Positions 53,340-62,619 of a stretch of DNA of 64,000 bases are shown one piece after another (position 1 is the first letter of the stretch; each line of letters opens with the position of its first letter). The stretch lies in the NCBI RefSeq assembly GCF_014303395.1, contig NZ_CP060298.1, positions 2,809,001 to 2,873,000 on the forward strand, given 5' to 3'. The DNA comes from Nakamurella sp. PAMC28650. Its GTDB lineage: Bacteria; Actinomycetota; Actinomycetes; Mycobacteriales; Nakamurellaceae. The position numbers and the translations under genes are program-made. The notes beneath the pieces were generated by a model. It saw nothing but the letters and a program-made list of their open reading frames with translations. It had not been told where the DNA came from and made no database searches.

Positions 53340-55853
53340 TCAGGGGTGCAGTAGTTGGTTCGCCGAACGCAGCACCTCCGAACCGAGCAGCGACTCGGGA
53401 TCCAGAGTCGCGGTGGTTCGGACGAGGAACACAGCGCTCTCCCCGGGCAGCAGGGTGACGAGCTGGTCGTCCACCTCCGCTGCCGGATCGATCTTGTCGG
53501 CCAGCAGCGCGAGGTCCTTCAACAGCGTGGTGGCGGTGACCTCGACGCGGTAACCTCCGGGGACCGCGGTGACGGCACCCCGGAACTCAGGCGGCGGAAG
53601 TTCGGAATCCTTGTCCTGGACGAAGAAGTGCCACCCCTGGACCGCACCGGCGCTCACCTGGAGGAGCTCCCCGGCGGCGTGGCCGGGGACACCGACTGTT
53701 TCGTGCAGCATCACCGTGGCCGAACTACGCGGCGCCACGTCGATCTGCTGGTGCTGGGAGTTGATCTCCACGCCCTTCAGGTCCAGCCGCCTGGCCGACA
53801 GCGACTCCTGCCACGGGTCGTCGGTGTTGTTGACGACCACCACCGCGAGTCCGTCCGGACGCGGCTGAACCGTCAGAAGCCTGGCCCGGTAGGCATGTGC
53901 GAGAGCGTAGAACAACGGCTTCCGGCGCCCGTCGCCGTCGATCGCCGCCCACGAGGTGACCGGCCAGCAGTCGTTGAGCTGCCACACCACGGTGCCGGCA
54001 CATCGGGAGCCGAAGGAGCGGAAGTGCTCGATGCCGAACTGCACGGCGCGGGCCTGGTTCAGCGAGTTCGCCCAGTGCCAGTCGGAGAAGTTGGACGGCG
54101 CAGGCAGGTGCGGTGCCAGACCGCGGGCCAGTTTGTCGTTGCCGTCCTCGGCCTTCTGGTGCAGCAGCATCTGCGGCGAGTCGGCGGCCATCTGGTCCGG
54201 GTCGATCGCCCGGCGCAGGGTGGCCCAGGTCGGCGGGCCCTGCCAGCCGAACTCCGACAGGAAGCGCGGCACGTAGTCGGCATAGCCCGTGTAGTCCCGC
54301 TGGTTCCAGACGTCCCAGATGTGCATGGAACCGGTCGTCGGATCGTTCGGATGCACGGTCGGGGACGGCGAGAACGGACTTCCGGGGCAGTACGGCCTGG
54401 TCGGATCCAGTTCGGCGACGATGGCTGGCAGGACCTCCTGGTAGTAGTCGATACCCCAGCCGAGGTCGCCCAGCTTCTCCTTCCATCCCCAGTCCCAGTG
54501 GGCCCAGATGTTCTCGTTGCCTCCGTTCCAGATGGCCAGGCTGGGATGGGAGACGAGGCGGGTCACCGCTTCTCGCGCCTCGGCGATCACTTCGCCACGC
54601 AGCGGCTCCTGTTCGGAGTAGGCGGCACAGGCGAACAGGAAGTCCTGCCAGACCAGGACACCTGCCCGGTCGCAGGCCGCGTAGAAGTCCTCCGATTCGT
54701 AGAGGCCTCCGCCCCAGACGCGGAGGAGGTTGATACCGGCCTCCACGGCTTGATCGACCCGCCGGGCATACCGATCCGGGCCGATCCGGTGGGGGAAGCA
54801 GTCGTCCGGGATCCAGTTCGCTCCGGCGGCGAAGATGGGCCGGCCGTTGATCCGGAGGGTGAAGGACGAACCGATGTCATCCAGAGCGGTGTCGACGGTG
54901 ACGCTGCGGAAACCGATGTCGTGGTGACGGCGGTCCCGTTCCCGGCCACCCGCGGACAGCACCACCTCCAGCGGGTACAGCGGCTGTTGCCCGTAGCCGT
55001 GTGGCCACCACAGCTGCGGGTCAGGGACCTCGACGGTCAGGACGACCGACGGCTGTCCCGAGCGGATCGACATGTTGGCGTAGCTGCCCGCGACCTCGGC
55101 GCTGAGCTCGGCCGGTTCGGCACCGTCGGCCCATTCCAGATCCACGTGCAACGCGACCTCCCCCTGGCCGACCCCGGCCGGTTCCGCCCCGGTCGGCCCC
55201 TGGTCTACCGTGACCAGCGGTCGCAGGGCGGCGATCCGCACGGTTTCCCACCGATCCAGGAACACGGATTTCCAGATCCCGGACGTCACCAGCTCCGGGC
55301 CCCAGTCCCAGCCGTAGTTGCAGGCCATCTTCCGGATGGCGTTGTAGGGGAACGAGTTCACGTGTGGACGGGGGCCGAGCTCTTCGCTCCTGCGCTGCAC
55401 CGCCTCGATCGGGGCGTCGAACGTCACGACCAACTGGTTGTCACCCGCGACGAGGTGGGCGCGGACGTCGAAGCGGTAACTGCGGTGCATGTTGGCCGTC
55501 CGGGCCAGTTCCGAGCCGTTCAGCGAGATCGTGACGATGGTGTCCAGACCCTCGAAGACCAGATCGGCCCTTTCTCCGACCCGCAGTTCCTCGGCGTGGA
55601 AGGTCGTCGAGTACCGCCAGTCGGTGTGCCCGATCCATCGCAATCGATCCTCTGCGTCGGTGAGGTAGGGATCGGTGATCAGGCCCGCGGCCAACAGGTC
55701 GGTGTGCACCGATCCCGGAACCCGAGCGGGGATGGATCGTCCGGAAACATGATGCGGGACCGCACTGTTCGGAACGGGCAGGTGGGCGTCCGGCGTTGCG
55801 GACGACGGATCGGCGACACGGAGGGTCCAGTCGGCGGGCAGTGCAAGTCTCAC
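53340..55853 (-). CDS. glycoside hydrolase family 2 beta-mannosidase
   Basis: GH2 beta-mannosidases release terminal beta-mannose from manno-oligosaccharides. The 837-aa protein has the jelly-roll sugar-binding domain (ARVPGSVHTDLLAAGLITDPY..., WIGHTDWRYSTTF), an Ig-like domain, and the TIM barrel with WNGGNEN carrying the acid/base Glu (about residue 444) and LSEFGWQGPP carrying the nucleophile Glu (about 533). CNYGWDWGPEL (about 177) is diagnostic of the mannosidase subgroup. No signal peptide, so it acts on imported sugars. The GTG start has GAAGGAA upstream; it follows the ABC transporter genes by 28 bp in the same operon. Confidence 0.92.
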   Translation of the reverse strand: MRLALPADWTLRVADPSSATPDAHLPVPNSAVPHHVSGRSIPARVPGSVHTDLLAAGLITDPYLTDAEDRLRWIGHTDWRYSTTFHAEELRVGERADLVFEGLDTIVTISLNGSELARTANMHRSYRFDVRAHLVAGDNQLVVTFDAPIEAVQRRSEELGPRPHVNSFPYNAIRKMACNYGWDWGPELVTSGIWKSVFLDRWETVRIAALRPLVTVDQGPTGAEPAGVGQGEVALHVDLEWADGAEPAELSAEVAGSYANMSIRSGQPSVVLTVEVPDPQLWWPHGYGQQPLYPLEVVLSAGGRERDRRHHDIGFRSVTVDTALDDIGSSFTLRINGRPIFAAGANWIPDDCFPHRIGPDRYARRVDQAVEAGINLLRVWGGGLYESEDFYAACDRAGVLVWQDFLFACAAYSEQEPLRGEVIAEAREAVTRLVSHPSLAIWNGGNENIWAHWDWGWKEKLGDLGWGIDYYQEVLPAIVAELDPTRPYCPGSPFSPSPTVHPNDPTTGSMHIWDVWNQRDYTGYADYVPRFLSEFGWQGPPTWATLRRAIDPDQMAADSPQMLLHQKAEDGNDKLARGLAPHLPAPSNFSDWHWANSLNQARAVQFGIEHFRSFGSRCAGTVVWQLNDCWPVTSWAAIDGDGRRKPLFYALAHAYRARLLTVQPRPDGLAVVVVNNTDDPWQESLSARRLDLKGVEINSQHQQIDVAPRSSATVMLHETVGVPGHAAGELLQVSAGAVQGWHFFVQDKDSELPPPEFRGAVTAVPGGYRVEVTATTLLKDLALLADKIDPAAEVDDQLVTLLPGESAVFLVRTTATLDPESLLGSEVLRSANQLLHP

Positions 55854-55881
55854 GGAGTTCCTTCGGGCAGGTGGAGCGTGA

Positions 55882-57594
55882 TCAGTGGGATGAGTCGATC
55901 CGCTGGCTGGGATCGGGTGCGGCCGCCAGCAGAGTCCTGGTGTATTCGTGCTGCGGGTTCAGGATGACGTCGTCGCTGGGTCCGCGTTCGACGATCCGAC
56001 CTCGGTAGAGCACGAGGATCTCGGAGGAGAAGTGCCGGGCGGTGGCCAGATCGTGGGTGATGTACAGCACCGCGAGGTTGTCCTCCTGCTTGAGCGTGTC
56101 CAGCAGGCCCAGCACCTCCAGACGGATGGACACGTCCAACATGGAGACGGGCTCGTCCGCCAGCAGGACGCTGGGTCTGGAGGCCAACGCCCTGGCGATG
56201 GCAACCCGCTGGCGTTGACCGCCGGACAGCTCGTGCGGGCGCTTGCGCATGATCTCGTCGACGGGGGTGAGATTGACCCTGGTCAGCAACCGGCGGATCT
56301 CCTCCCGCTCGGCAGCGATGCCCTTGACGATGCCGTGCACCCGGATCGGCCGCAGCAGGTGGTGCTCGACCGTGTGGAACGGGTTCAGCGATGCGAAGGG
56401 ATCCTGGAACACCATCTGGACCTGGTTGCGGTAGTTCCGCAGGGCCTTCCCCCGCCGGCCGATCGGCTCCCCGTTCAGGGTGATCTCGCCACTGGTGGGA
56501 CGTTCCAGCTGCGACAGCATCCGCGCCAGGGTGGATTTGCCCGACCCGCTCTCACCGACGAGGGCCACCGTCCGGCCCGAGGTCAGTTCGAACGAGACGT
56601 CGTCGACGGCCACGAGTCTGCCATGGCGGATGCGGAACTCCTTGCTCAGATGACTGACCACGAGAGCGCTGTCGGCGGTGTTGCGCTGGGCGAAACCCGT
56701 GCCGCCGGCGCGGGAGTAGTCGCGGCGCGGCCCCGTCAGGCTGGGAAAGGAACCCAGCAGCTTGCGGGTATAGGCGTGCTGTGGACGCCGGTAGAGATCC
56801 TGCGCCGCGGCGAGTTCGACGATCTGCCCGCGCAGCATCACCGCGATACGGTCGCTGATCTCCAGCAGCAGGGCCAGGTCATGGGTGATGAAGATGACTG
56901 CAAATCCGTATTCGTCCCTTAGCCGCAACACCTCTCGCAGAATCTCCCGCTGCACGACGACGTCGAGGGCGGTGGTCGGCTCGTCCATGATCAGCACATC
57001 CGGCTGCAGGGCCAGGGCCATCGCGATCATCACCCGCTGCCGCATCCCTCCCGACAGCTCGTGCGGAAAACTCGACAGACGGGAGGGGTCGACGTTCACC
57101 GTCCGCATCAGTTCCGTGCACCGGTCGGCCCGTTGACGTCCGGACATCTCCGGCTGGTGAGCGGCCAGGACATCCTCGAGTTGCGCCCGGATGCTCAGCA
57201 CCGGATTCAGGGCGTTCATGGCGCCCTGGAACACCATGGCCATCTTCTTCCACCGGAACAGGCGCAGCGGTTCACCGGACAGGGCAAGGACATCCGTGGT
57301 GGTGCCGTCCTTCTCGTGCAGCACCACCGACCCAGAGGTGATCAGGGCCGGCGGGCGGGTCAGTCGGTTGATCGCATAGGCGATGGTCGACTTGCCGCAG
57401 CCGCTCTCACCGGCCAGGCCGAGAATCTCACCGCGATGCAGGGTCAGATCGACGTCGACCACGGCATGGGTGTCGCCGAATTCGCCCTGGTAGTCCACCG
57501 ACAGCCCTGAGATGGTCAGGACCGGCTCCTGCCTGTCCGCCTCGGGTCGGGTGAGGGTGATGGAATGGTGTGGTTCGTTCGCGGGAGGGTTCAT
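55882..57594 (-). CDS. ABC transporter, fused double ATPase (Dpp/Opp type)
   Basis: The 570-aa protein joins two ABC ATPase domains equivalent to DppD and DppF. Domain 1: Walker A GESGCGKST (about residue 65), signature LSGGMRQRV and Walker B DVLIMDEPTTALD (about 190). Domain 2: GESGSGKST (about 350), LSGGQRQRVAIARALASRPSVLLADEP (about 460). The QHAYTRKLL and QHEYTRTLL segments after each domain are typical of the oligopeptide type. AAGGAAA precedes the ATG, which overlaps the permease stop as ATGA. Dpp-type transporters also import oligosaccharides; the mannosidase next to it favours that here. Confidence 0.93.
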   Translation of the reverse strand: MNPPANEPHHSITLTRPEADRQEPVLTISGLSVDYQGEFGDTHAVVDVDLTLHRGEILGLAGESGCGKSTIAYAINRLTRPPALITSGSVVLHEKDGTTTDVLALSGEPLRLFRWKKMAMVFQGAMNALNPVLSIRAQLEDVLAAHQPEMSGRQRADRCTELMRTVNVDPSRLSSFPHELSGGMRQRVMIAMALALQPDVLIMDEPTTALDVVVQREILREVLRLRDEYGFAVIFITHDLALLLEISDRIAVMLRGQIVELAAAQDLYRRPQHAYTRKLLGSFPSLTGPRRDYSRAGGTGFAQRNTADSALVVSHLSKEFRIRHGRLVAVDDVSFELTSGRTVALVGESGSGKSTLARMLSQLERPTSGEITLNGEPIGRRGKALRNYRNQVQMVFQDPFASLNPFHTVEHHLLRPIRVHGIVKGIAAEREEIRRLLTRVNLTPVDEIMRKRPHELSGGQRQRVAIARALASRPSVLLADEPVSMLDVSIRLEVLGLLDTLKQEDNLAVLYITHDLATARHFSSEILVLYRGRIVERGPSDDVILNPQHEYTRTLLAAAPDPSQRIDSSH

Positions 57595-58487
57595 CGGTTG
57601 GATTTCCTTCGTTTCATCCGGCCGGCCACCTTGAGCTGGGGGTTGATCACCTCGTCGATCGAGAAATTGATCAGTGAGAGTCCGCAGCCGAAAAGGGCGA
57701 TCGCCAGCCCGGGCGGTACGAACCACCACCAGGCGCCGACCGTCAGGGCCTGCCCGTTCTGCGCGAAGTAGAGCATGGTGCCCCAGGTGATGGAGTTGAT
57801 GTTGCCCAGGCCGAGGTAGGACAGACCGGCCTCGGAGAGAATGCCGAGGATCACCGCGAAGACGAACTGCGAGGCGATGATCGGCAGCAGGTTCGGCAGG
57901 ATCTCGACGCCGATGGTGCGGGGGGTGCGTTCGCCGATGGTGCGCGAGGCATTGACGTAGTCCCGGCTCCGTAGCGAGAGCGTTTGCGCCCGAAGCACTC
58001 TGGAGGACGCGGCCCAGCTGGTGATGGCAATGATGAGACCGATCACCACCTCGCCGCTGTTCTTGAGGTACGCCGTGATCATGATGAGCAACGGCAGTCC
58101 GGGTATCACCAACACGACGTTGGAGAACAAGGACAACGCCTCGTCCCACTTTCCGCCGAGGAAACCCCCGACCACCCCCACCAGCACCGAGAGGATCGTC
58201 GCGGTCACCCCGACGATCAAACCGACCAGCAGCGACGATCTGGTCGCCACCATCATCTGGGTGAAGACGTCCTGCCCGGTCTGGGTGGTGCCGAGCCAGT
58301 GGGCGGAGCTGGGAGCGGCCAGCAGGTCGTTGGTCTGGTTCTGCGGGTCGCCGGTGAAGAGGGGTCCCAGCACCGCGATCAGCAGGAAGAAGCCCACGAT
58401 GATGCAGCCGATCGTGAGCTTGAGTTCCGGACGTCTGGACCTCGCGGCCTTGGTCCGGACCTGGACGGCCTTGTCCTCAACCGACAT
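57591..58487 (-). CDS. ABC transporter permease, DppC type
   Basis: The 298-aa inner-membrane protein has six predicted helices. N-terminal SSAHWLGTTQTGQDVFTQMMVATRSSLLVG is the OppC-family N-terminal motif. The EAA loop is at about residues 175-200 (RDYVNASRTIGERTPRTIGVEILPNLLP), which contacts the ATPase. It begins inside the DppB-type gene (11-bp overlap) and ends overlapping the ATPase gene. Confidence 0.92.
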   Translation of the reverse strand: MSVEDKAVQVRTKAARSRRPELKLTIGCIIVGFFLLIAVLGPLFTGDPQNQTNDLLAAPSSAHWLGTTQTGQDVFTQMMVATRSSLLVGLIVGVTATILSVLVGVVGGFLGGKWDEALSLFSNVVLVIPGLPLLIMITAYLKNSGEVVIGLIIAITSWAASSRVLRAQTLSLRSRDYVNASRTIGERTPRTIGVEILPNLLPIIASQFVFAVILGILSEAGLSYLGLGNINSITWGTMLYFAQNGQALTVGAWWWFVPPGLAIALFGCGLSLINFSIDEVINPQLKVAGRMKRRKSNR

Positions 58488-59469
58488 GTCGCGTCCTCGG
58501 GTCGATGACTCCGTACAGCAGGTCGACGAGCAGGTTCGCGCCGAGCACGGCCAGGGTGATGATCAGGAAGATCCCCTGCATGAGCGCGTAGTCGTTGTTC
58601 TGCACGGCCTGCAGCAGTGCGAAACCGATTCCGGGATAGGAGAAGACGGTCTCCGCCACGATCGAGCCACTGACCACGAAGCCCAGGGAGATGGCGAACC
58701 CGGCCACCGACGGCAGCACCGCGTTGCGGGCCGCGTAGCTGACCAGGATCCGTCCGTTGCGGAGACCTTTGGCCTCCGCGGTGACGACGTAGTCCTCGGA
58801 CAGCGTCGTCACCATCATGTTCCGCATCCCGAGCAGCCATCCCCCGACCGAGGAGATGATGATGGTGATGGCGGGTAGCACCGCGTGGTAGACCGCGCTG
58901 CCGATGAAGTCGGAGTAGAAGCCGATCTCGGTGTTGTCCACGTCGTAGCCACCGGCCAGCGGGAACCAGCCCAGCTTGAGCGCGAAGAAGTAGATTAGGA
59001 CCAGGGCGAGCCAGAAGTACGGAACCGAGGCCAGGAAGGTGGTCGAGGGCACCAGGGAATCGAGCCATGTGCCCCGTGGCCACCCGACGAACGTCCCCAG
59101 CACCACGCCCAGGACGGACGAGATCACCGTGGCCACACCGATCAGGAACACGGTCCAGGGCAGGGAGTCCCTGATCACCGAGCCCACCGAGGAGGGGTAG
59201 AAGGTGACAGAGGTACCGAAATTCCCACGGACCAGATGAGCCCAGTACGAGAAGTACTGATCGACGATGTTCTGGTTCCCGTTGACGCCCAGCATGGCCT
59301 CGATGGCCTCGCGTTGGGCCGGCCCGCTGGCACCGCCTGTCTTCTGCAGGCGGGCCAGCAGGGCATCGACCGGACTGCCCGGCATCAACCGCGGGAGGGC
59401 GAAGTTCAACGTGATGGCCGCCCAGGCCGCCACCGCGTAGAACGCGACCTTTCGCAGGACGTATCTCAT
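58477..59469 (-). CDS. ABC transporter permease, DppB type
   Basis: The 330-aa inner-membrane protein has six predicted helices and the OppB/DppB opening MRYVLRKVAFYAVAAWAAITLNFALPRLMPGSPVDALLARL. The EAA loop is at about residues 225-245 (EDYVVTAEAKGLRNGRILVSYAARNAVLPSVAGFA). GNQNIVDQYFSYWAHLVRGNFGTS is a family motif in the first extracytoplasmic loop. It starts six bases after the solute-binding gene stop and overlaps the DppC-type gene. Confidence 0.92.
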   Translation of the reverse strand: MRYVLRKVAFYAVAAWAAITLNFALPRLMPGSPVDALLARLQKTGGASGPAQREAIEAMLGVNGNQNIVDQYFSYWAHLVRGNFGTSVTFYPSSVGSVIRDSLPWTVFLIGVATVISSVLGVVLGTFVGWPRGTWLDSLVPSTTFLASVPYFWLALVLIYFFALKLGWFPLAGGYDVDNTEIGFYSDFIGSAVYHAVLPAITIIISSVGGWLLGMRNMMVTTLSEDYVVTAEAKGLRNGRILVSYAARNAVLPSVAGFAISLGFVVSGSIVAETVFSYPGIGFALLQAVQNNDYALMQGIFLIITLAVLGANLLVDLLYGVIDPRTRHVG

Positions 59470-59475
59470 CCGCGA

Positions 59476-61188
59476 CTACTTGGCGGTGAGGTTGGCTGCG
59501 ACGATGCCCAGGTCAGGGTGGGCCCACGGTGCCGGAATGGCGAACAGATTGGATGCAGTCGGCCACCCGCCCGTGTTTCCGTCCTTGAATTCGGTCAGCG
59601 AACTGGACTGCCCGATCGGAATGTAGGGAAGGTCCTTGACCACCTGCGCCTGGATCACGCCGTACGCCTTCTGCTGGACGGCCGCATCGTTGGTCCCGGC
59701 GATGGTGGCCAGGGCCTTGTCGACGTCCGGGTTGGAGTATCGGGCCGAGTTGTTGCCGTTCGGCGCCTGGCTCGCCGTGTTGAGCCAGGTGTTGTAGAGG
59801 TAGTACGGCGTCGGTCCACCGAAGAGGTTCTGCAGCGCGAAGGTGAAGTTGCCGCTGTTCAGATCGCTGTTCCAGGCGGTGTTGGAGACACCGGTCGGGC
59901 GCAGATCGATACCGACGGCTTTCAGCTGCTGCTGCATCACCTGCAGTGCGGCGACCCAGTCCGAGTATCCGGAGGGAATCTCCACCGGGAAGGAGAGTTT
60001 CTTCCCGCCCTTCGCGTAGATGCCGTCGGACCCCTTGACCCAGCCGGCGGATTCCAACGTGGTCTGCGCCTTTGCGGTGTCGGTGGCGATCTTGGCGCCG
60101 GCGGCGACCGACGGGTCGAGGTACTTGGCGTCCCGGGGGGAGAGCAGCAGGGCGGTGTTGGCGTCGGTGTCCAGTCCGGAGAACGCCTTCTTGTTGATGC
60201 CGTCCCGGTCCAGGGCCAGGTTGAGCGCCTGCCTGACCGCCGGGTCGTTGCCGGGGAACTTGGTCAGATTGGGGAGCAGCACGGTGGTGAACAGTGGCGT
60301 GTTGATGTATTTGTTGTTGGGCCCCTTGCTCGCGTAGACCTGGTCGATGTCGGCGATGAATCCGCCCTCCCAATCGATCTGGCCCCCGATCAGGCTGGTG
60401 AGCGAAGAGTCGTTGCCCGAGAACGCCTTGAACCGCAACCCGGCGATCTGTGGCTTGCCGGCCTGCCAGTAGCCGGGATTCTTCTTCAGCACGTAGACCT
60501 GCGGGGCGAAGGACTGCAACATGAACGGGCCGGTGCCCACCGGCTGGGAGTTGAGGTCGGTCACCACATCGGCCATCTTGGAGAAGATGTGCTGGGGCAC
60601 CATGTACGTCTGCCCGGCGATGTACCAGAGGTTCGAGTACGACGGAGCCGTGAAGGTGAGCTTGACGTGGCTCGAGTCGGTGGCCGTGATGGTGCCGAAC
60701 GGAATACCGTTGCCGTTCAACGCCTTGTGGTCCTTCAGGACCTGGAAGGAGTAGGCGACGTCAGCGGCCGTGAATGGCTGTCCGTCCGTCCACTTGACGC
60801 CGTCGCGGATGGTGAAGGTCAGCGTTTTCCCGCCGTCGGACCAGGCGTAGGCCGTGGCCAGCATCGGCATGGGCGGATCGGCCCGCAACTGGTTGAAGAA
60901 GTAGAGGGTCTCGTACATGGGACCGGGCGCGCCCGAGTTGACGCTGGTCGACTGCAGGGGATTGAAGTTGGCGGTGTAGGAGCCGCTGCGACCGTCGTTG
61001 ACGTTCAGGATCGTCGTGCTCCCGGCCGCTGCCGGAGTGCCCGAACCCGACGCGGCGGATTGACCGCTGGGCGTCGAACTCTGCGACTTTGGACTGCTGC
61101 TGCAACTCGACATCACCAGTGCGGCGAAGACTGCGACTGCCAACACCGCCGTACGGCCGCGACGCCGTGACCATCCGATGGTCGCCAT
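59476..61188 (-). CDS. ABC transporter solute-binding lipoprotein (family 5), likely oligosaccharide
   Basis: The 570-aa protein has a lipoprotein signal (RRRGRTAVLAVAVFAALVMSSCSSS, with the lipid-attachment Cys at about residue 29), a Ser/Ala/Gly spacer, and an SBP_bac_5 domain with YAWSDGGKTLTFTIRDGVKWTDGQPFTAADVAYSFQVLKD (about 115-155) and QALNLALDRDGINKKAFSGL (about 325). The ATG has AAGGAGGATC directly upstream, a near-perfect ribosome-binding site. It is the first gene of the operon. Family 5 proteins bind peptides or beta-linked oligosaccharides; the beta-mannosidase suggests mannosides. Confidence 0.92.
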   Translation of the reverse strand: MATIGWSRRRGRTAVLAVAVFAALVMSSCSSSPKSQSSTPSGQSAASGSGTPAAAGSTTILNVNDGRSGSYTANFNPLQSTSVNSGAPGPMYETLYFFNQLRADPPMPMLATAYAWSDGGKTLTFTIRDGVKWTDGQPFTAADVAYSFQVLKDHKALNGNGIPFGTITATDSSHVKLTFTAPSYSNLWYIAGQTYMVPQHIFSKMADVVTDLNSQPVGTGPFMLQSFAPQVYVLKKNPGYWQAGKPQIAGLRFKAFSGNDSSLTSLIGGQIDWEGGFIADIDQVYASKGPNNKYINTPLFTTVLLPNLTKFPGNDPAVRQALNLALDRDGINKKAFSGLDTDANTALLLSPRDAKYLDPSVAAGAKIATDTAKAQTTLESAGWVKGSDGIYAKGGKKLSFPVEIPSGYSDWVAALQVMQQQLKAVGIDLRPTGVSNTAWNSDLNSGNFTFALQNLFGGPTPYYLYNTWLNTASQAPNGNNSARYSNPDVDKALATIAGTNDAAVQQKAYGVIQAQVVKDLPYIPIGQSSSLTEFKDGNTGGWPTASNLFAIPAPWAHPDLGIVAANLTAK

Positions 61189-61354
61189 TGATCCTCCTTG
61201 ATGGGGTGCGCCGCCCGTACGACGACAGGAACGGACCCGACCCGACCCCGACGTCAAGGAAAGCAAGCACAGAAGTGAGACCTGTCTTTCTTAACCGATT
61301 TGGTGAACTAAGGACGTGCCGGGTAATTACGTAGGTTTGATTGGTTCTTTTCGC

Positions 61355-61360
61355 TAGAAT
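61355..61360 (+). promoter_or_regulatory. Candidate leaderless -10 element of the ISAzo13 transposase gene
   Basis: TAGAAT, a near-consensus -10 hexamer, lies six bases before the transposase ATG, fitting leaderless transcription. No ribosome-binding site is present. Confidence 0.5.
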
Positions 61361-61366
61361 TGTGCT

Positions 61367-62605
61367 ATGCCCCTACCCACCACCGATGTGGAAGTCCTCA
61401 CGTCACGGTTGTTGCTGATCAGACCCCATCTGGATGAGCGGGCCTGGCGGTTGTTGCTCGGCTCGGAAGCCAAGGCGCTGGGCCGGGGCGGGATCAAAGT
61501 GGTCGCCGGGGCGATCGGTGCGCACCCGGACACCGTGGCCCAAGGAGTCCGCGAATTGGACTACCCCGACCAGATCCCGGGCCGGGTCCGGCGCCCCGGC
61601 GCCGGCCGGCCCAGCGCGGCGGTGACCGACCCCACCCTGTGGGAAGCGTTGGATGCCCTGGTGGATCCGGTGACCCGCGGCGATCCGATGTCGATGCTGC
61701 GGTGGACAACGAAATCGACGTCGAAACTAGCCGCCACGCTGACCACCAACGGCCACCCGGTGTCGGCATCCACAGTGGGAAACTTGTTGAAGGCCAACGG
61801 ATACAGCCTGCAAGCCAACGCCAAGACCCTCGAGGGCAACCAACACCCCGACCGCGACGCCCAGTTCAACTATCTCAACGATCAGGCCACCGCGTTCAGC
61901 GCCGCCGGTGAACCGGTCATCAGCGTCGACACCAAGAAAAAGGAGCTGATCGGGAATTTCAGCATCGGCGGCAAGGAATGGGAACCCCAGGGTGAACCCA
62001 CCCGGACCAGCGTCCACGACTTCATGGACAAAACCCTGGGCAAGGTCGCCCCGTACGGGGTGTACGACATCGCCGCGAACACCGGATGGATCAACGTCGG
62101 CACCGACGCCGACACCGGGCAGTTCGCCGTGGAATCCATCCGCCGATGGTGGAACACTGTGGGCACCAACACTTATCCAAGCGCAACAAGGTTGATGATC
62201 ACCGCTGATTCCGGCGGGTCCAACGGCTCCCGGCTACGGTTGTGGAAAACCGAACTCGCCGCGCTGGCCACCGAAACCGGCCTGGCGATCACCGTGTGCC
62301 ACCTTCCGCCGGGCACCTCGAAATGGAACAAGATCGAGCATCGCCTCTTCTCCGCGATCAGCCGTAGCTGGCGGGCCCGACCCCTGACCTCCCACGAAGT
62401 CGTCATCGAAACCATCAAAGCCACAACCACCACCACCGGGCTCAGCGTCCACGCCGAACTGGACCTGGGCATCTACGAGAGGGGAATCAAGATCAGCGAC
62501 CGCCAGATCAAAGAACTTGAAAGCAGCCAGCTACACCGCCATGACTTCCACGGCGACTGGAACTACAGCCTGCACCCCGCGACACGCCCGGACACACCCA
62601 AATAA
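61367..62605 (+). CDS. ISAzo13 family transposase
   Basis: The 412-aa product is intact. It has an N-terminal helix-turn-helix region (IKVVAGAIGAHPDTVAQGVREL and GRVRRPGAGRPS), then VSASTVGNLLKANGYSLQANAKTLEGNQHPDRDAQF, and the DDE residues in ISVDTKKKELIGNF (about residue 185), ITADSGGSNGSR (about 283) and WNKIEHRLFSAISRSWRARPL (about 323). The C-terminal YERGIKISDRQIKELE segment is characteristic. No frameshift was seen. Confidence 0.93.
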   Translation: MPLPTTDVEVLTSRLLLIRPHLDERAWRLLLGSEAKALGRGGIKVVAGAIGAHPDTVAQGVRELDYPDQIPGRVRRPGAGRPSAAVTDPTLWEALDALVDPVTRGDPMSMLRWTTKSTSKLAATLTTNGHPVSASTVGNLLKANGYSLQANAKTLEGNQHPDRDAQFNYLNDQATAFSAAGEPVISVDTKKKELIGNFSIGGKEWEPQGEPTRTSVHDFMDKTLGKVAPYGVYDIAANTGWINVGTDADTGQFAVESIRRWWNTVGTNTYPSATRLMITADSGGSNGSRLRLWKTELAALATETGLAITVCHLPPGTSKWNKIEHRLFSAISRSWRARPLTSHEVVIETIKATTTTTGLSVHAELDLGIYERGIKISDRQIKELESSQLHRHDFHGDWNYSLHPATRPDTPK

Positions 62606-62619
62606 TTCGCGGGCGGGCC

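Larger units (their letters stand above)
61318..62614 (+). mobile_element. ISAzo13-family insertion sequence (approximate ends)
   Basis: The single transposase gene is flanked by imperfect inverted ends: GCCGGGTAATTACGTAGG on the left and GCCCGCGAATTATTTGGG as reverse complement on the right (about 12 of 18 matching). No clear target duplication was seen. The left end is about 130 bp upstream of the solute-binding gene start, so the insertion may have shortened that operon's control region. Confidence 0.6.

Noticed and set aside
53355-55967. 870-residue plus-strand open frame opposite the beta-mannosidase
   Set aside because: No domain and composition of an antisense shadow; the opposite strand has both GH2 catalytic motifs.
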